Positions 1 through 11,375 of a stretch of 64,000 bases of DNA are shown piece after piece; positions within the stretch are counted from its first letter, which is position 1, and every line of letters starts with the position of its first letter. The notes beneath the pieces were generated by a model. The model saw only the letters and a list, made by a program, of their open reading frames with translations, was not told the DNA's origin and ran no database searches. This stretch comes from Omphiscola glabra. Lineage: Eukaryota > Mollusca > Gastropoda > Lymnaeidae. Location: assembly GCA_964017045.1 (NCBI GenBank), contig OZ024808.1, forward strand, positions 10,099,784-10,163,783, written 5' to 3'. A program made the position numbers and the translations under genes.

Positions 1-51
1 GGACTGTTTTGACATTTCAGTTGATTCTAATAAATATAACTGTATTTTCAG

Positions 52-3000
52 TGTGTCAAGACACAGTGGCTTGAAGTAGGTCCAACAGATGACACTGTCT
101 TCTGCATGACTTGCTCAAAAAGAGTTGGAATTTTGTCTTTAAAAAAATATGCTGAGCAGGTATGAATATTTGTTTTGTATATGTGTAGACTGAAGGACAT
201 AATTGTTAAAAGTAAATCTAATCATGTTAACTATGTGAAAATAACAAAGCTAAATTTAAAAAATCTGTAACAAACTCCTTTTCCAATTCCAACAGTTGTC
301 TAATTCCTTCCACTATATTTTGGGTAAGTTTTGGAGTGAAACCTCCCCCAATCATAAATTTTAGAGACCCTCATAAAGCATCATCAGAAGTTCATAACCG
401 CCCTCCCCCATATGTGTGTGACACCATTTATGGATGCCCCAATGGGAAGCTGATTTGAAAACCAATTTCTCGAGTCGTTTTGCAAATAGTAATTAAAATG
501 GCTTTGTCAAGTTTGGAAGAAAGGAATTTGTCTGCAGAAAGTAATGTACCAAAGAAAGGATTTATTTATTTAGTGTACCGGTATAATTAATTTTATTAAT
601 ATTTTTTAAAACTTAACTTGTTGTTGGTGTCATAAGAAAACACCAGCAAGAAACATAAAACCAGATACATTTTAATATTGTTAGCTAATGACTATCTTAG
701 TTTTAGATTAGTGTTTCATCAAATGTCTCTTGTTTTTTAAAAATAACTTTTAAACATCAATTCTAATTCTAAGTAATATGCCGATTTTTTTCCCCCAATA
801 AAAGGGAGATATTGATCATATTAACTCAGGATCAATGCAGAACTTAAAGGAACCCTCTCATATGGAAGGGCTTCAGACAGAGCAGGCATGTTTATAAATT
901 ACCATGTTTTAATTGAAGTACCGGTATATATATTTAAAATTACTTATTTAAAACAATAGAGTTTTTTAAAAACATATCAATGTTAAAATTAATACTGACA
1001 CAATTTTTAAAAAAAATTGAGTTGATTACCCCTTCCTTTGTTTACTAATCTTGTATATAAACAAATACACATTTTTTTATCATATTGTTTTTATTTTGGG
1101 CTAATCTCTTGTTTATTCCATTTTTGTTGTTTTTACATGTACAAAGCTGATTAAACATGAGACCATAGAAGAGACGGAAGACATTTCCAGTGGGGATGGA
1201 AGAGTCCTAGCACCAGACACAAAAGACGGCATTTTATTGCAAGAGTGGGTCAATGCCAATATGCCTGAAAACTTTGTCTTACGGCTTGTCACGTCAGACA
1301 ATGACCACAACATCATGGGAAACACTTACATACTTGACAATGGCTTGATGGTGCAGACTAGTGGATCCGAGATCCATGATGACCAGGGTATTGATCCAAA
1401 ACTAGAAAATCGAGTGGAAAACAACTTTTCCAGCATATCCGAAGGAGTCACCTTACAGTCCAATATGATTGGCTCACCAGACTTAAACTTAAAAGCACTG
1501 TTGCAAATGTTGGAGAAGAGCTCGGAGCCATCTTTAGGCTCCAATGCAGAAGGCTGTGACATTAATCAAGATCAAGAATTGGCCAATTTTAACAACAACG
1601 CTCACGAGGAAGGTGAAAGCAACTCGGGATACATCGACACACTCGGTGTGCAGGGAGGTCAGGATATTGATTTAGAAGGAATGACTTTGTCGGATAAATC
1701 CCTGTGTGACCAGCTGGACATGGACAATCAGTGGCGTCCAGTGGGCATCATGCAGCACACACCATTTGTTCAGAGCCATGAAAAGAATCCTCTGAATCAA
1801 CCGGTACCTTGCACCCTCTACCTCCATGGACGAAATGTTTTACCTTACAATGAAAAAAGCAACTGTTTAACACTTGATTGTCTCTCGTCACAGAACACGG
1901 CCATTCATGATGTTGGTAAAATGAACAGTGAACCTCCTCAAAATGTTTGGCTAACACAAGTTCATAGAGGCATGCCTCAGAAAAACAACCCCAGGGCAAG
2001 ACGCGGAAGAAAGAAAAAGCCACTTAGACATTTCCAGTCTGAGTTTTTCATGCGCCCCTATTCAAAAAGAGAGAACAGTCCTCAGCTGCAGTTAGTCAAG
2101 CTGGTACGTCAGAGAGCGCAAGAAAAGAAGGAAGAAGAAGAGAAAGCAGCTGAAGCAGTTGTGGCCAACAGTGAGAAGTCACATGATAGAACTGAGATAG
2201 AGAAAGGCAGTTTGGAGGATCCTGAGTTAGCATTTATGAAAACTGTGGACATGCCCAGTGGAAAGAGAGTTGAGGACATCTATGTCGTACCATCTGTTTG
2301 GATCAGTAATGAGAAGAAAAATGCTAGCAAGTTGAGCTGCACCAAAGAACCAATGTCTTCAACAGCATCCAACTTGTACAATTACTTCCCTATGCAAACA
2401 CCGCAAAGAATTCCAGTGCAAGTTTATTCCCAGGCCAGTAGGTCCCATTTTTTCAACTCTGGCTCAAATGCTTCATATGTCAAACATTTTCAAGGCTATG
2501 GGCAACATCAAACAGCTCCTCCACCGCCCCCTCCAATTCAGATACCTACTGTGAGAACACTGCACTCGGCTACCATAAACGATATCTGTAAACCTGCCCA
2601 GAACATGTACAAAATTATCAAGGGCCACATAATAACAACCCTGAACGCCCCCAAACTTGGACCAGTCCCAACACTAAAAGACATCTGTAAGGCAGCTCTT
2701 GGATTCCAAACCCATTCAACTGCTGAAACATCCTGTGATAGCAGCTACTCATATCTCAACGGGCACCAGCAGCTCTGTGGCTCCACTCTGAAAGCCAGGG
2801 CTCACGTTCAAGACATTCAAGCAGAAATCAAAAGCCCTAAAGAGTTTTTAGACATGAAAGGCGGAGCTGCCCACCATGAACTGAAATTGCCAGATAACAA
2901 ATCTGAAGCCAGCCAAGCCAAAGAAGCCAGCAGTGAGGAGAATTTTCTGAAAGAAATAATCTCCCATAAAGACACAAGCTCAGCAGCACAAGCTTTCTGT

Positions 3001-6000
3001 AGAGTTAACGATTCTCTCCCATGTCTTGCTGATGATAACTGTAATAGTATGAGTGACTTGTATGATTCAAGGCTTGCTGATAAGTTTAGTGACTGTGAGG
3101 AGACCCTTCCTGAAAACCCTCTTGTTACAGAGGATGTTAAAAAATTGGATAGGATGAAACCTGTTCTGTCTAGCTCAAGCCTAAGTGACCTACACATCAG
3201 ACCAGGTGACTTCAAAGTTGACATGCAGCAGTTTGATGAAGGAGGGGATGTTGCTTCGGTTAGGAGCACACTGGCCTCCAACTCTAAGGAGAGCCTAAAA
3301 GGTTTGTACCCTGGTAACAACTCTGGGGCAAGCATCAGCAACAGTGATTATGTGATACCGATTGTAAGTTACAAGATCAAAGAGCCCGTGAAAAACAGTT
3401 TTGTCAACAATGCTAAACAGGATCCAAGACAACAGGATCATAACATGTTCTCTAAGAATGATAGCACCCATAGAAATTTTATACCCCGCACGTTTAACAC
3501 ACCACTTTACGCCCCTGGTGCTTACTCCATGTACTATGATCATCCAACCTCTGATGGGGCGAGTGACAGTGAACTGCAGGGACTTCCTTCTCTTGCTGGA
3601 ATAACCAAACAAATCAAATGTCTTTCTTCATTTGAACCTTTGAATAAACAGCTTGCCAATTTGGCCTCAGCCTTAAATCTGCTGTGCAATGCAGAAAAAA
3701 CACTGTATGAATCCAACTTTGTTGTTTTCAGACAGATGAAATCTGAAAATGAGTCCAAGCTGGGTCGTCTTAATGTATGCATTCGCAAGCTTGGGGATGC
3801 CATTGTGACAGTTGGTTGTACTTTACAGCAGTGGTCCAAACCAACCAGCAATCGTTGTTTCAAAACAATGGGAGTATTGACAGATTTGTACACCTCTAAT
3901 ATTCTTGGCCTCATTGAACTGATTACCCCATATTTTCATTACGTTTGTGAGTTGATAGCTTCCTGTCACTCGGACATCATGCTGTGGAACAAACAGCTGA
4001 ATATCAACAATGAACAGTCACATTGCATGATGGACTCGGCTCAGATGGATCCCTCCCCTTGGCATGATGTCAGCTCCATCTCTGGCTGCAGTAAGCCTAT
4101 GTCCACTTTTACCTATGGGGAAACATCAAAATCTTCTTCCCCAAAAGATTTTTCAAGACAAGATTATGACCAGTCATTGTCATCTGAAGATTTTATGGAT
4201 AGAGAAAGTGAGGCCTCAAACTCTGGCCACACAAGCGCCAGAACATCACCTAAGATCAAAACACTAATGAACACCAAAAGAGGTAGACCTATTGGTTCTA
4301 AAAATGGGCAGAGAAAATCTAGAAATCATCAGGGAAAATTTAAGCTGAGAAGAAGAAGCCCGATAGGAAATCACAACACATTAACTGATTTTCAAAATCC
4401 TTCCAGCTCATGTCAGACCAATTTGCTTCTTCCTAACACAATTCTGGTCAGCATGTCCTCTGAAAATTTTTGGAATGAAGCCAATGCCACTATCCTCAAT
4501 CAACCACAGGATGCTGTGCACATGAGCGTCGCCTCAAACTGCACAGATGATAAGTCTAAGCTGATCCCAGAAAGTACTTCATCTTGGATGTTACAATCTG
4601 AAACAGAGGGAGACTGCCAAAGTATGGACACTCAGTTGAATATTTCACCTGAACATTCTGAAGCCACTCTCTCATTGCTGAGTCAAGGCTATCATAATGA
4701 CTTAGAAGGTGAGTGCATCTGAAAGATAGAATGTTGAATATAATGAGTTTTATGTGAAGGAATGCTCATCAAATGGGTGAAAATAAAAGATGGGAATATG
4801 TGAGAGAAGGTGGGTGAAATGGTCATATTTTTATATAAGAGAAGGCGGTTCAATAAAATAATCTGTATCTGAGAGATGGTGGGTCATAATACCCATATTT
4901 GACACTAATGGTGTCAGTAAAGCACATGCATTTGAATACATATTTTTAAATTGAAATTTAGCAATAACAGAAAAGCTACACATTTAAGATTTACATGTTA
5001 TGTGCCTTGAGTTGTCAGCATTTTTAAATCACATCTTAATGCCCAAACTAAGAGAAAATTTCTTTCTTCTTTCGCCTTTTCGTCCTCGAGGAACAGCAGC
5101 CGATCTTCATCGACGTCTGTGATTAGGACATAGGCCGCCTACAAGAGCCCTCCAGGCATCACGATCCTGAGCCAATCTCTCCAGCCTCCCCCAAGTGTGG
5201 CCAAGTTTCTTGGTATCCGCCTCCACTTCATGGCGCCAAGTGTTCCTAGGCCTGCCTCTTTTCCGTTTTCCTTGAGGGTTTCAATTCAAGGCTTGTCTAG
5301 TTATGCTGGAGGCAGGTTTCCTGAGCGTATGGCCAATCCATCTCCATCTTCTCTGGAGGATCTCTTGTTCTACCGGTTCTTGCTTTGTCCGCTGCCACAG
5401 TTTCTGGTTGCTGATTCTGTCGGGCCAATGAATCCCGAGAATCCTTCTTAAGCAGTTATTGATGAAGGACTGGATTCTCTTCATATTCCTAGCAGTGGTT
5501 CTCCATGTTTCTGCACCATACAGTAGAACCGGTTTCACCATTGTGTTGAAGGTTCTGATCTTCAGTTTGGTATTTAGGTGTTTGGAGGCCCAGATATTTT
5601 TTAGTTGTTGGAAGGCTGCCCGTGCCTTTCCTACCCTTATTTTGATGTCAGCATCTGTCCCACCTTGCTTGTCCACGATGCTGCCAAGGTAGACAAAGCT
5701 CTCTAACTCTTCGAGCGCTTCCTCTTTGAGCCTGATGGGTGCTGTATTGGTAGCGGCATTGACCTTGAGGACCTTGCTCTTCCCTTTGTGAATATTAAGA
5801 CCAATACGTGCAGAAGTGTCTGCAATATTTCTGGTCTTCTCCTGCATCTGTTGTTGGGTATGGGAGAGAAGGGCAAGATCGTCAGCAAAATCGAGGTCAT
5901 CAAGCTGGTCCCACAAGGTCCATTGAATACCATTCTGCTTCTGCTGTGTGGAAGTTTTCATCACCCAGTCAATGGCCAATAGGAACAGGAAAGGCGAACG

Positions 6001-9000
6001 CAAACATCCCTGCCTCACACCGGTCTTCACCTGGAAAGCATCCGTCACCTGTTGTCCGTGGACCACTCGGCAGGTCATCCCCTCGTAAGAGTTTCTGATC
6101 AAGTCCGTGATTTTCCGCGGGACTCCATAATGTCTCAACAGTCTCCAGAGGGTTTGCCTATCCACACTGTCAAAGGCTTTCTCGTAGTCAACGAAGTTGA
6201 TGTAGAGGGGTGAGTTCCATTCCAGGGATTGCTCTAGGATGATGCGCAGTGTTGCAATTTGGTCAGTACAGGATCTGTTGGTCCGGAAGCCAGCCTGTTG
6301 GTCCCGTAGCAGGGGGTCAACAGTTTCTTTCATTCTGTTGAGTAGTACGCGGTTGAAAACCTTGCCTGGGATGGACAGTAAGGTGATCCCTCTATAGTTG
6401 GAGCAGGAGCTTAAGTCCCCCTTTTTTGGGATTTTAATGAGGTATCCCTCCTTCCACTCTGAAGGTACCTGTTCCTCCTCCCAGATCTTCAAGAACAGTG
6501 GGTGAAGCATCTCTACACTGGTGTGCACGTCAGCCTTCAGTGCCTCTGCTGGGATGCCATCCGGTCCTGCAGCCTTGCCATTTTTAAGTTGTTTGATGGC
6601 AATATGGATCTCTTCTTTGGTGGGTGCGTTGCAGTCAATAGCCAGGTCACTGTCAGCTGGCTGAATATCTGGTGGTTTACTTGGCTCTGGCCTGTTTAGA
6701 AGTTCCTCAAAGTGTTCTTTCCATCTGCCTCTCTGTTGCTCCTCATTTGGTATGCTCTTACCATCTTTGTCCTTCACTGGTCTCTCTGGCTTCCTGAACT
6801 TTCCAGACAACTTCTTGATGGTAGCGAACAATTCCCGCATATTTCCTTGGTAGGCTGCTTCTTCCGCTTCTTTGGCAAGCATGTCTACAAAGTTCCTTTT
6901 GTCCATCTTAGCGCTTTTCTTTACTTTCTTATTTGCCTCTGAGTACTCCTTTTGGAACCTAACTTTCTGCGCTCGTGTACGGCTGTTGTTAATTTCTGCC
7001 TTCTTCCCTTTTCTCTCTTCTATCACTTTCAATGTATCTGCTGTTATCCATTCTTTGTGTGTTTCCCAACACTTCCTGACATGTTGATTTGACTGTTTTC
7101 TTTACTCCCTGCCACTTTCCATCGATCGTCTCGTCTCCTAGCAGTTCCTGTAGGACTTGGAACTTGTTGGACAGAGTGATCCTGAACTCTTCCTGTTTTG
7201 GTCCGAAAGGTTGCTGTGAGTATTCTAGGCCCATGCGCCTCCCATCCAATGAGTGCTCCTTGGGCTGCCCTGGATATCATCAGGGCCACGCCGAGAGTGT
7301 GTGGTGCATCGTCACCCTCGTGCCCTGAGAATAACAGCATCTCTCCTGAGGCTAGTCTCTTCTGTCCGCACCCGATCCATCTTGCCTCGCTGATTTCTAG
7401 TATGGCGAGGTTATAGTTCCTCATCTCAGCGGCTACTTGTGCAGTCTTTCCTGTCTCATACATGGTGCGTACATTCCATGTTCCAATGGCGGTGGTGGTC
7501 CTGGTGGAGATGATGGTCGTCGGCCTAGTAGTTTCCAGATTCTGGCTTTCACTACTTGGCGTCATGCATTCCGCGGCTGGGAATCTATCTTCTCCCAGGA
7601 CCGTAAAGTCTTTTGTTGCTCTTGTCTGCGTTTTTGTAACAAAGAGTTTTTACGCAGCAGAGTTGTTAGCCCTGCGCACAACCGTCTGGGGGGATGCCCC
7701 TCGCAACTCTCCGGAGAGCTGCCCTTAATTTTGGGAAGGGTACCCTCGCCTTTGTGGTTTCGTCCACTCCCTGCAAGGCAGCAGGCTCTGATTTTGGTCC
7801 ACCCTGGGTATTTGATTTCCCCAGTACCTACCATATCTGGTGGGCATTCCCCTATCCGCCACCTGGGGAGGCGCTTGATGGGAGATCAGAAACTCCACAA
7901 GAGAAGAGAAAATTTCTAATGTTATAAAAATATATTATTTTGAGTTGGACATAGTTTGAAGCTATTTATTTTAAAAAGTGGTGAACTTTATATGTAAGCA
8001 GTAGCAAAATAGTTCAATAAAAGAATGCAAGTAATTAAAATTAAAAAATTGACAGTGGCTCCTGATATCATCAATGGGTCATCAAAAGACACAAGCTCTG
8101 AAAGTAGTCCAAATAAAAAGGCAAAGATGGAAGGTAATTGAGTGTGCAATAATCATGAGGTATTTGTTTCCTCTATTTAAGTTTTGCATATATACAACTT
8201 TTTATTTAATTATTTGTAATTTTGTTGTACTTAAAAAAAGTCCAACATATTGTCAATGTTGCTTCATTTAATCAGTGGTTATCCTGTCTCTCAACTAAAT
8301 AATGTGGGTTTGAATATCTCCCCAACCTTGGGTAAATAGCCAGGTGGAAATGGGCTATACTGTAAAGTAGCTATTCTTGGGGAGGAGAGTTAATTCCGGA
8401 GTAAAAAGCCTCAACCACCTTAGTTGACAACTTGGCATGAGATTGGTTGTTACTGTCTTTAAAAAAATAGCTGTCATCTTTACCTGTTAAAATGATTCAG
8501 TTGTTTTTGTAATATATATATATATATATGTCAGTAGATCGCCTTTATTTACTCTCTAAAAAACATTGACTATATCTTAATAATTATAGAAAATAAAAAA
8601 AAGTTTTTTTTGTTTTTGTTCCCCTATAAGTTATTTGTGGTTACCAGAGTCTCACTTATGTCAAACCCTTATCTCAAGTGCATCATAAAATCTATTTGCC
8701 CAGAACTCTTGAAGCGCCTTGAATGATCTCCCTTGTAACATTTCATGGAGAGCAGCTTGTGATTAGTGTCCCAAGATTTTTTAAAGTCAATTTTTAATTT
8801 TCACAGTGCTGAATGTCATTTTAAAAAAAAATAGTGGTTAAATGTGAGTTAGTAATTAGTGAAATTAAAAACTAAATATAATTTTATTTTAATGAGAACA
8901 TAGACTTTTATCTGATAAGACAGAAAAATAAAACAGTAATGTTTTTAAAATTTTCAGATGATGCCAGTGACTGTTCCAATATAATCTTTGGTCTATCAAA

Positions 9001-9556
9001 GGGTATCAATTTAGTTCTAAGAGACTCATCCTTAGGAGATGAGCAGCCAGCAACAGATGTTGATGCTAACAGTGAAAAGGCTACCAACGAAGAGCTCCAG
9101 AACTTCCAAAACAACATTTTTTTCATCAAAACATCCGACACTTCTGATGATGAACTTCAGCTGGACAACACCATTTTCTCTACAGCATTGATTAGTTCTC
9201 TTAAAGGCAATAAAGAAATACAAGAAAAATTCCAGATTGCATTCCTACAAGGCTGTCCTAGTGCACAACTTGATGGGGGTGCTAAAACTTTGATGGGAGA
9301 TTCACCATACATGAGAATGGAGAATGGTTCCAAGCTCACCTCACAACTTGGTGAAAGTATTGCCCATGACTTGCCTGATGAGTTTGGAAGTAACACAGAT
9401 GGTATTGTTAGTTTGGGTGATCTATGTCAGAATCATGAAAGTATAGAGAGAATATGCAACAATGATGAATATGACATGGCATCTCATGAAAACAATCATT
9501 CAACACTAACACTTCTACCCAATACTTCTTTTGATGAAAATTTGGGTAACATTTAA
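52..9556 (+). CDS. Large AT-hook-containing nuclear-type protein, 5' partial, five exons
   Basis: I do not recognise the family. Exons are 52-159, 805-885, 1147-4708, 8056-8133 and 8958-9556; the phases (0, 0, 1, 1) join into 1476 codons including the stop. The first visible exon follows an AG acceptor, so the N-terminus lies outside the window. It encodes a W-L...F-C-M-T-C segment that could be half of a zinc-binding fold. The 3.6-kb third exon carries two AT-hook-like basic motifs, [10 protein letters not shown] (about residue 346) and [10 protein letters not shown] (about residue 1107). It also has a run of six prolines near residue 520, a Lys/Glu-rich helix around residues 375-400, and long Ser/Asn/Asp-rich low-complexity stretches. 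AT-hooks bind the minor groove of AT-rich DNA, so a chromatin or transcription role is an inference. Exon 2 uses a GC donor. Intron 3 holds an antisense RTE LINE. Exon structure is well supported; function is unknown. Confidence 0.75.
5107..7032 (-). pseudogene. RTE reverse transcriptase, one premature stop
   Basis: Reverse transcriptase of the LINE above. Visible blocks are [18 protein letters not shown] (fingers), [47 protein letters not shown] (first catalytic Asp), [14 protein letters not shown] and [13 protein letters not shown] (the catalytic Asp pair). The C-terminal [13 protein letters not shown] block is also present. The frame stops at 5281-5283, where family members have Trp (TGG to TGA). 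It then continues in frame through a [12 protein letters not shown] block to the natural stop at 5107-5109. The upstream linker, around 7000-7190, is in another frame. The substitution TGVRQGCLR (usually LL) is another sign of decay. Confidence 0.88.
7197..7565 (-). pseudogene. RTE endonuclease, N-terminal fragment
   Basis: It starts at an ATG and contains [32 protein letters not shown] and [20 protein letters not shown], the N-terminal blocks of the RTE AP-endonuclease domain. The segments holding the catalytic Asn and His residues (the MGDFNAKI and SDHHLV blocks in family members) are absent because of the internal deletion at about 7195. After the junction the reading frame runs into unrelated residues. 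It encodes no working nuclease. Confidence 0.8.
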
Positions 9557-10745
9557 AGCAATCTTTCTTTATTGTTACGATGTTATGTACAGTTGATGTA
9601 AAATTGCAACCATTTTATTTAACTAACAGTTTCAGTTTTTTTTGTTAAATGAGTACACATTGGCAAGGCAACGTAACTAGCAATTAGTTTATTTTGAATT
9701 ACTCTAAAATGTTTGAAAAAAGTAAATTAATGTTAAATGAATAATCTTGAAGTTGTTTTATGACATAAATATACCAACCCTTATGAGATATAAATTTGTT
9801 ACTATGCCTTAGGGAAATCATATGACCTATTCAAGATTGAGTTTGTTAGTCTCTAAAGATGTTGTTAGTCCATGCTTGATTATTTATTATTTTGTGATGT
9901 CTTTCAGTTCTTATAAAAAAATAAGAACGAAGAGTAATATATTGTCTCTAAGTGCAAAATAATTAAAATGTGATATTTTAATGGTTCATAAAGATACGAT
10001 TCCTCCTTTTTTTTTCTTTCTAAATTTGATGGTTGTTATAAAAAGAATGATAGCTGCATTTTTTATTTGTTACATTAAAAATGATGTTCATCTGGGTTTC
10101 AAACTTTTTTTTATTCAATATGCTTTACAATTCAGTGCTTTCTGTGAATGAAAGTTTTGAATGATTGTACACTAAGTTTATTGCTGGATCATCAACTTCA
10201 TATCTACAAGTTGAAAATTTTGTGACTCACATAATAGATACACCATGCCTTCAATGTAGTGTTATCTGTAGATTAAGTAAGGTGGGGAAAAAATAATATT
10301 ATGACTGATATCTTGTTGACATATTTGTCATTGGGTCAAGTTGCTAAGACGTTGCAATAATTTACTTAAATTGCTTAGTCATCATTCAGCAGTGCTGATA
10401 GCTCAGATAGTGTGAAGAAGATCTGTTCTGTGATAAATTGTAAAAAACCCAGTTTTGTTGAAGTATGAGTGTGACAATGTTAGTAAATGAGGGTAAAAGC
10501 TTAAAGGTTGTCTGATTTTAAAATGTTACCTTGTTAATTTCAGATTAAAGTTGCCACTGTTGTTAAATTTGTGTTAGTATTTCTTGTTAAGTTGTACATG
10601 CCAATGAAATCACTGATAAAAATGATTGGAATTGACTATGTTATTGTTATATTTTTATATTATAATTTTTTTGGATACATTTTTTTAAAAACAAGAGACT
10701 GAATTCATCATTAAGTTGTGTGTTTATAAAATATATGAAATCGTT

Positions 10746-10751
10746 AATAAA
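10746..10751 (+). promoter_or_regulatory. Candidate poly(A) signal for gene 1
   Basis: AATAAA lies about 1.2 kb after the gene 1 stop in AT-rich sequence. Other AT-rich hexamers occur nearby, so the site is only a candidate. Confidence 0.35.
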
Positions 10752-11075
10752 TTATTTATTGCAAACAAATTTCTTCAAATCTATTTTCCAAAGCTTATCT
10801 TACTGAAATCAACAAAAAGGAGATGATTCAGCAAATTCAGCATTTATTTTTCAACATAAATTTCAAAAAATAATCTTTTAACAATAACAATATATCAGTA
10901 TCAGTCAACTTATTAAACTAATATTCACTGCAACATGTAATTAAAAATATATATATATAATTCAAGAAAATTAATTCAAGTAATTACAATGTCACCTTCA
11001 AAGTTCAAAGTTAAAACTAAAAGCACTTATCTGTGCAAATGAAAACTGGTGGTAGATAAAGCCTGATATGTAATC

Positions 11076-11081
11076 TTTATT
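11076..11081 (-). promoter_or_regulatory. Candidate poly(A) signal for PRDX6
   Basis: Minus-strand AATAAA about 300 bp beyond the PRDX6 stop codon. A second one lies near 10843. Either could end the transcript. Confidence 0.3.
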
Positions 11082-11375
11082 TGTGACTCCTGCATAAAAC
11101 AAGTTTAAAAAAAAAAAAAAAAGGCTTGATTTTTCAAAACAAAAGTAAACCAATCAGAGACATTTTTCTAATAAATTATGATAAATTAACAAAACCCCAC
11201 AAATGTGTTAAGGGATACTAGTTTATGTTTGATAATTTTCTCAAAACTTAAGTCAATTTTGGTCACAGATTTTTTACAAAAAGTAAACAGAAATTTAATT
11301 TTAAAATAGAAAAAAATTTGTGGTTAGTTAAAAGTAATAGAATAGAAATTATTGCATTTTGTAAATAAATATGTC

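Larger units (their letters stand above)
5064..7903 (-). mobile_element. RTE-type LINE, internally deleted, in intron 3 of gene 1 (antisense)
   Basis: A 2840-bp insertion is flanked by the perfect 14-bp direct repeat AAGAGAAAATTTCT at 5050-5063 and 7904-7917, a classic target-site duplication. On the minus strand it has a GC-rich 5' leader (about 7566-7903), the start of an apurinic endonuclease, then the linker, reverse transcriptase and C-terminal region. Its 3' tail is rich in AAAG and GAA. Most of the endonuclease is missing: the reading jumps from the FRTKT segment straight to the [11 protein letters not shown] linker near 7195. The family is RTE; the related BovB element is what many genomes list as craniofacial development protein 2-like. 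The copy cannot be autonomous. Confidence 0.9.
9557..11375. other. Shared 3' flank between gene 1 and PRDX6
   Basis: 1.8 kb of AT-rich sequence without credible ORFs. It probably contains the 3' UTR of gene 1 from the left and that of PRDX6 from the right, because the genes converge here. It has runs of A and T but no recognisable RNA gene or element. Confidence 0.5.

Noticed and set aside
2817..3914. Several 100-170-codon minus-strand ORFs opposite gene 1 exon 3
   Set aside because: They are shadows of the coding exon with no domain and no splice support.
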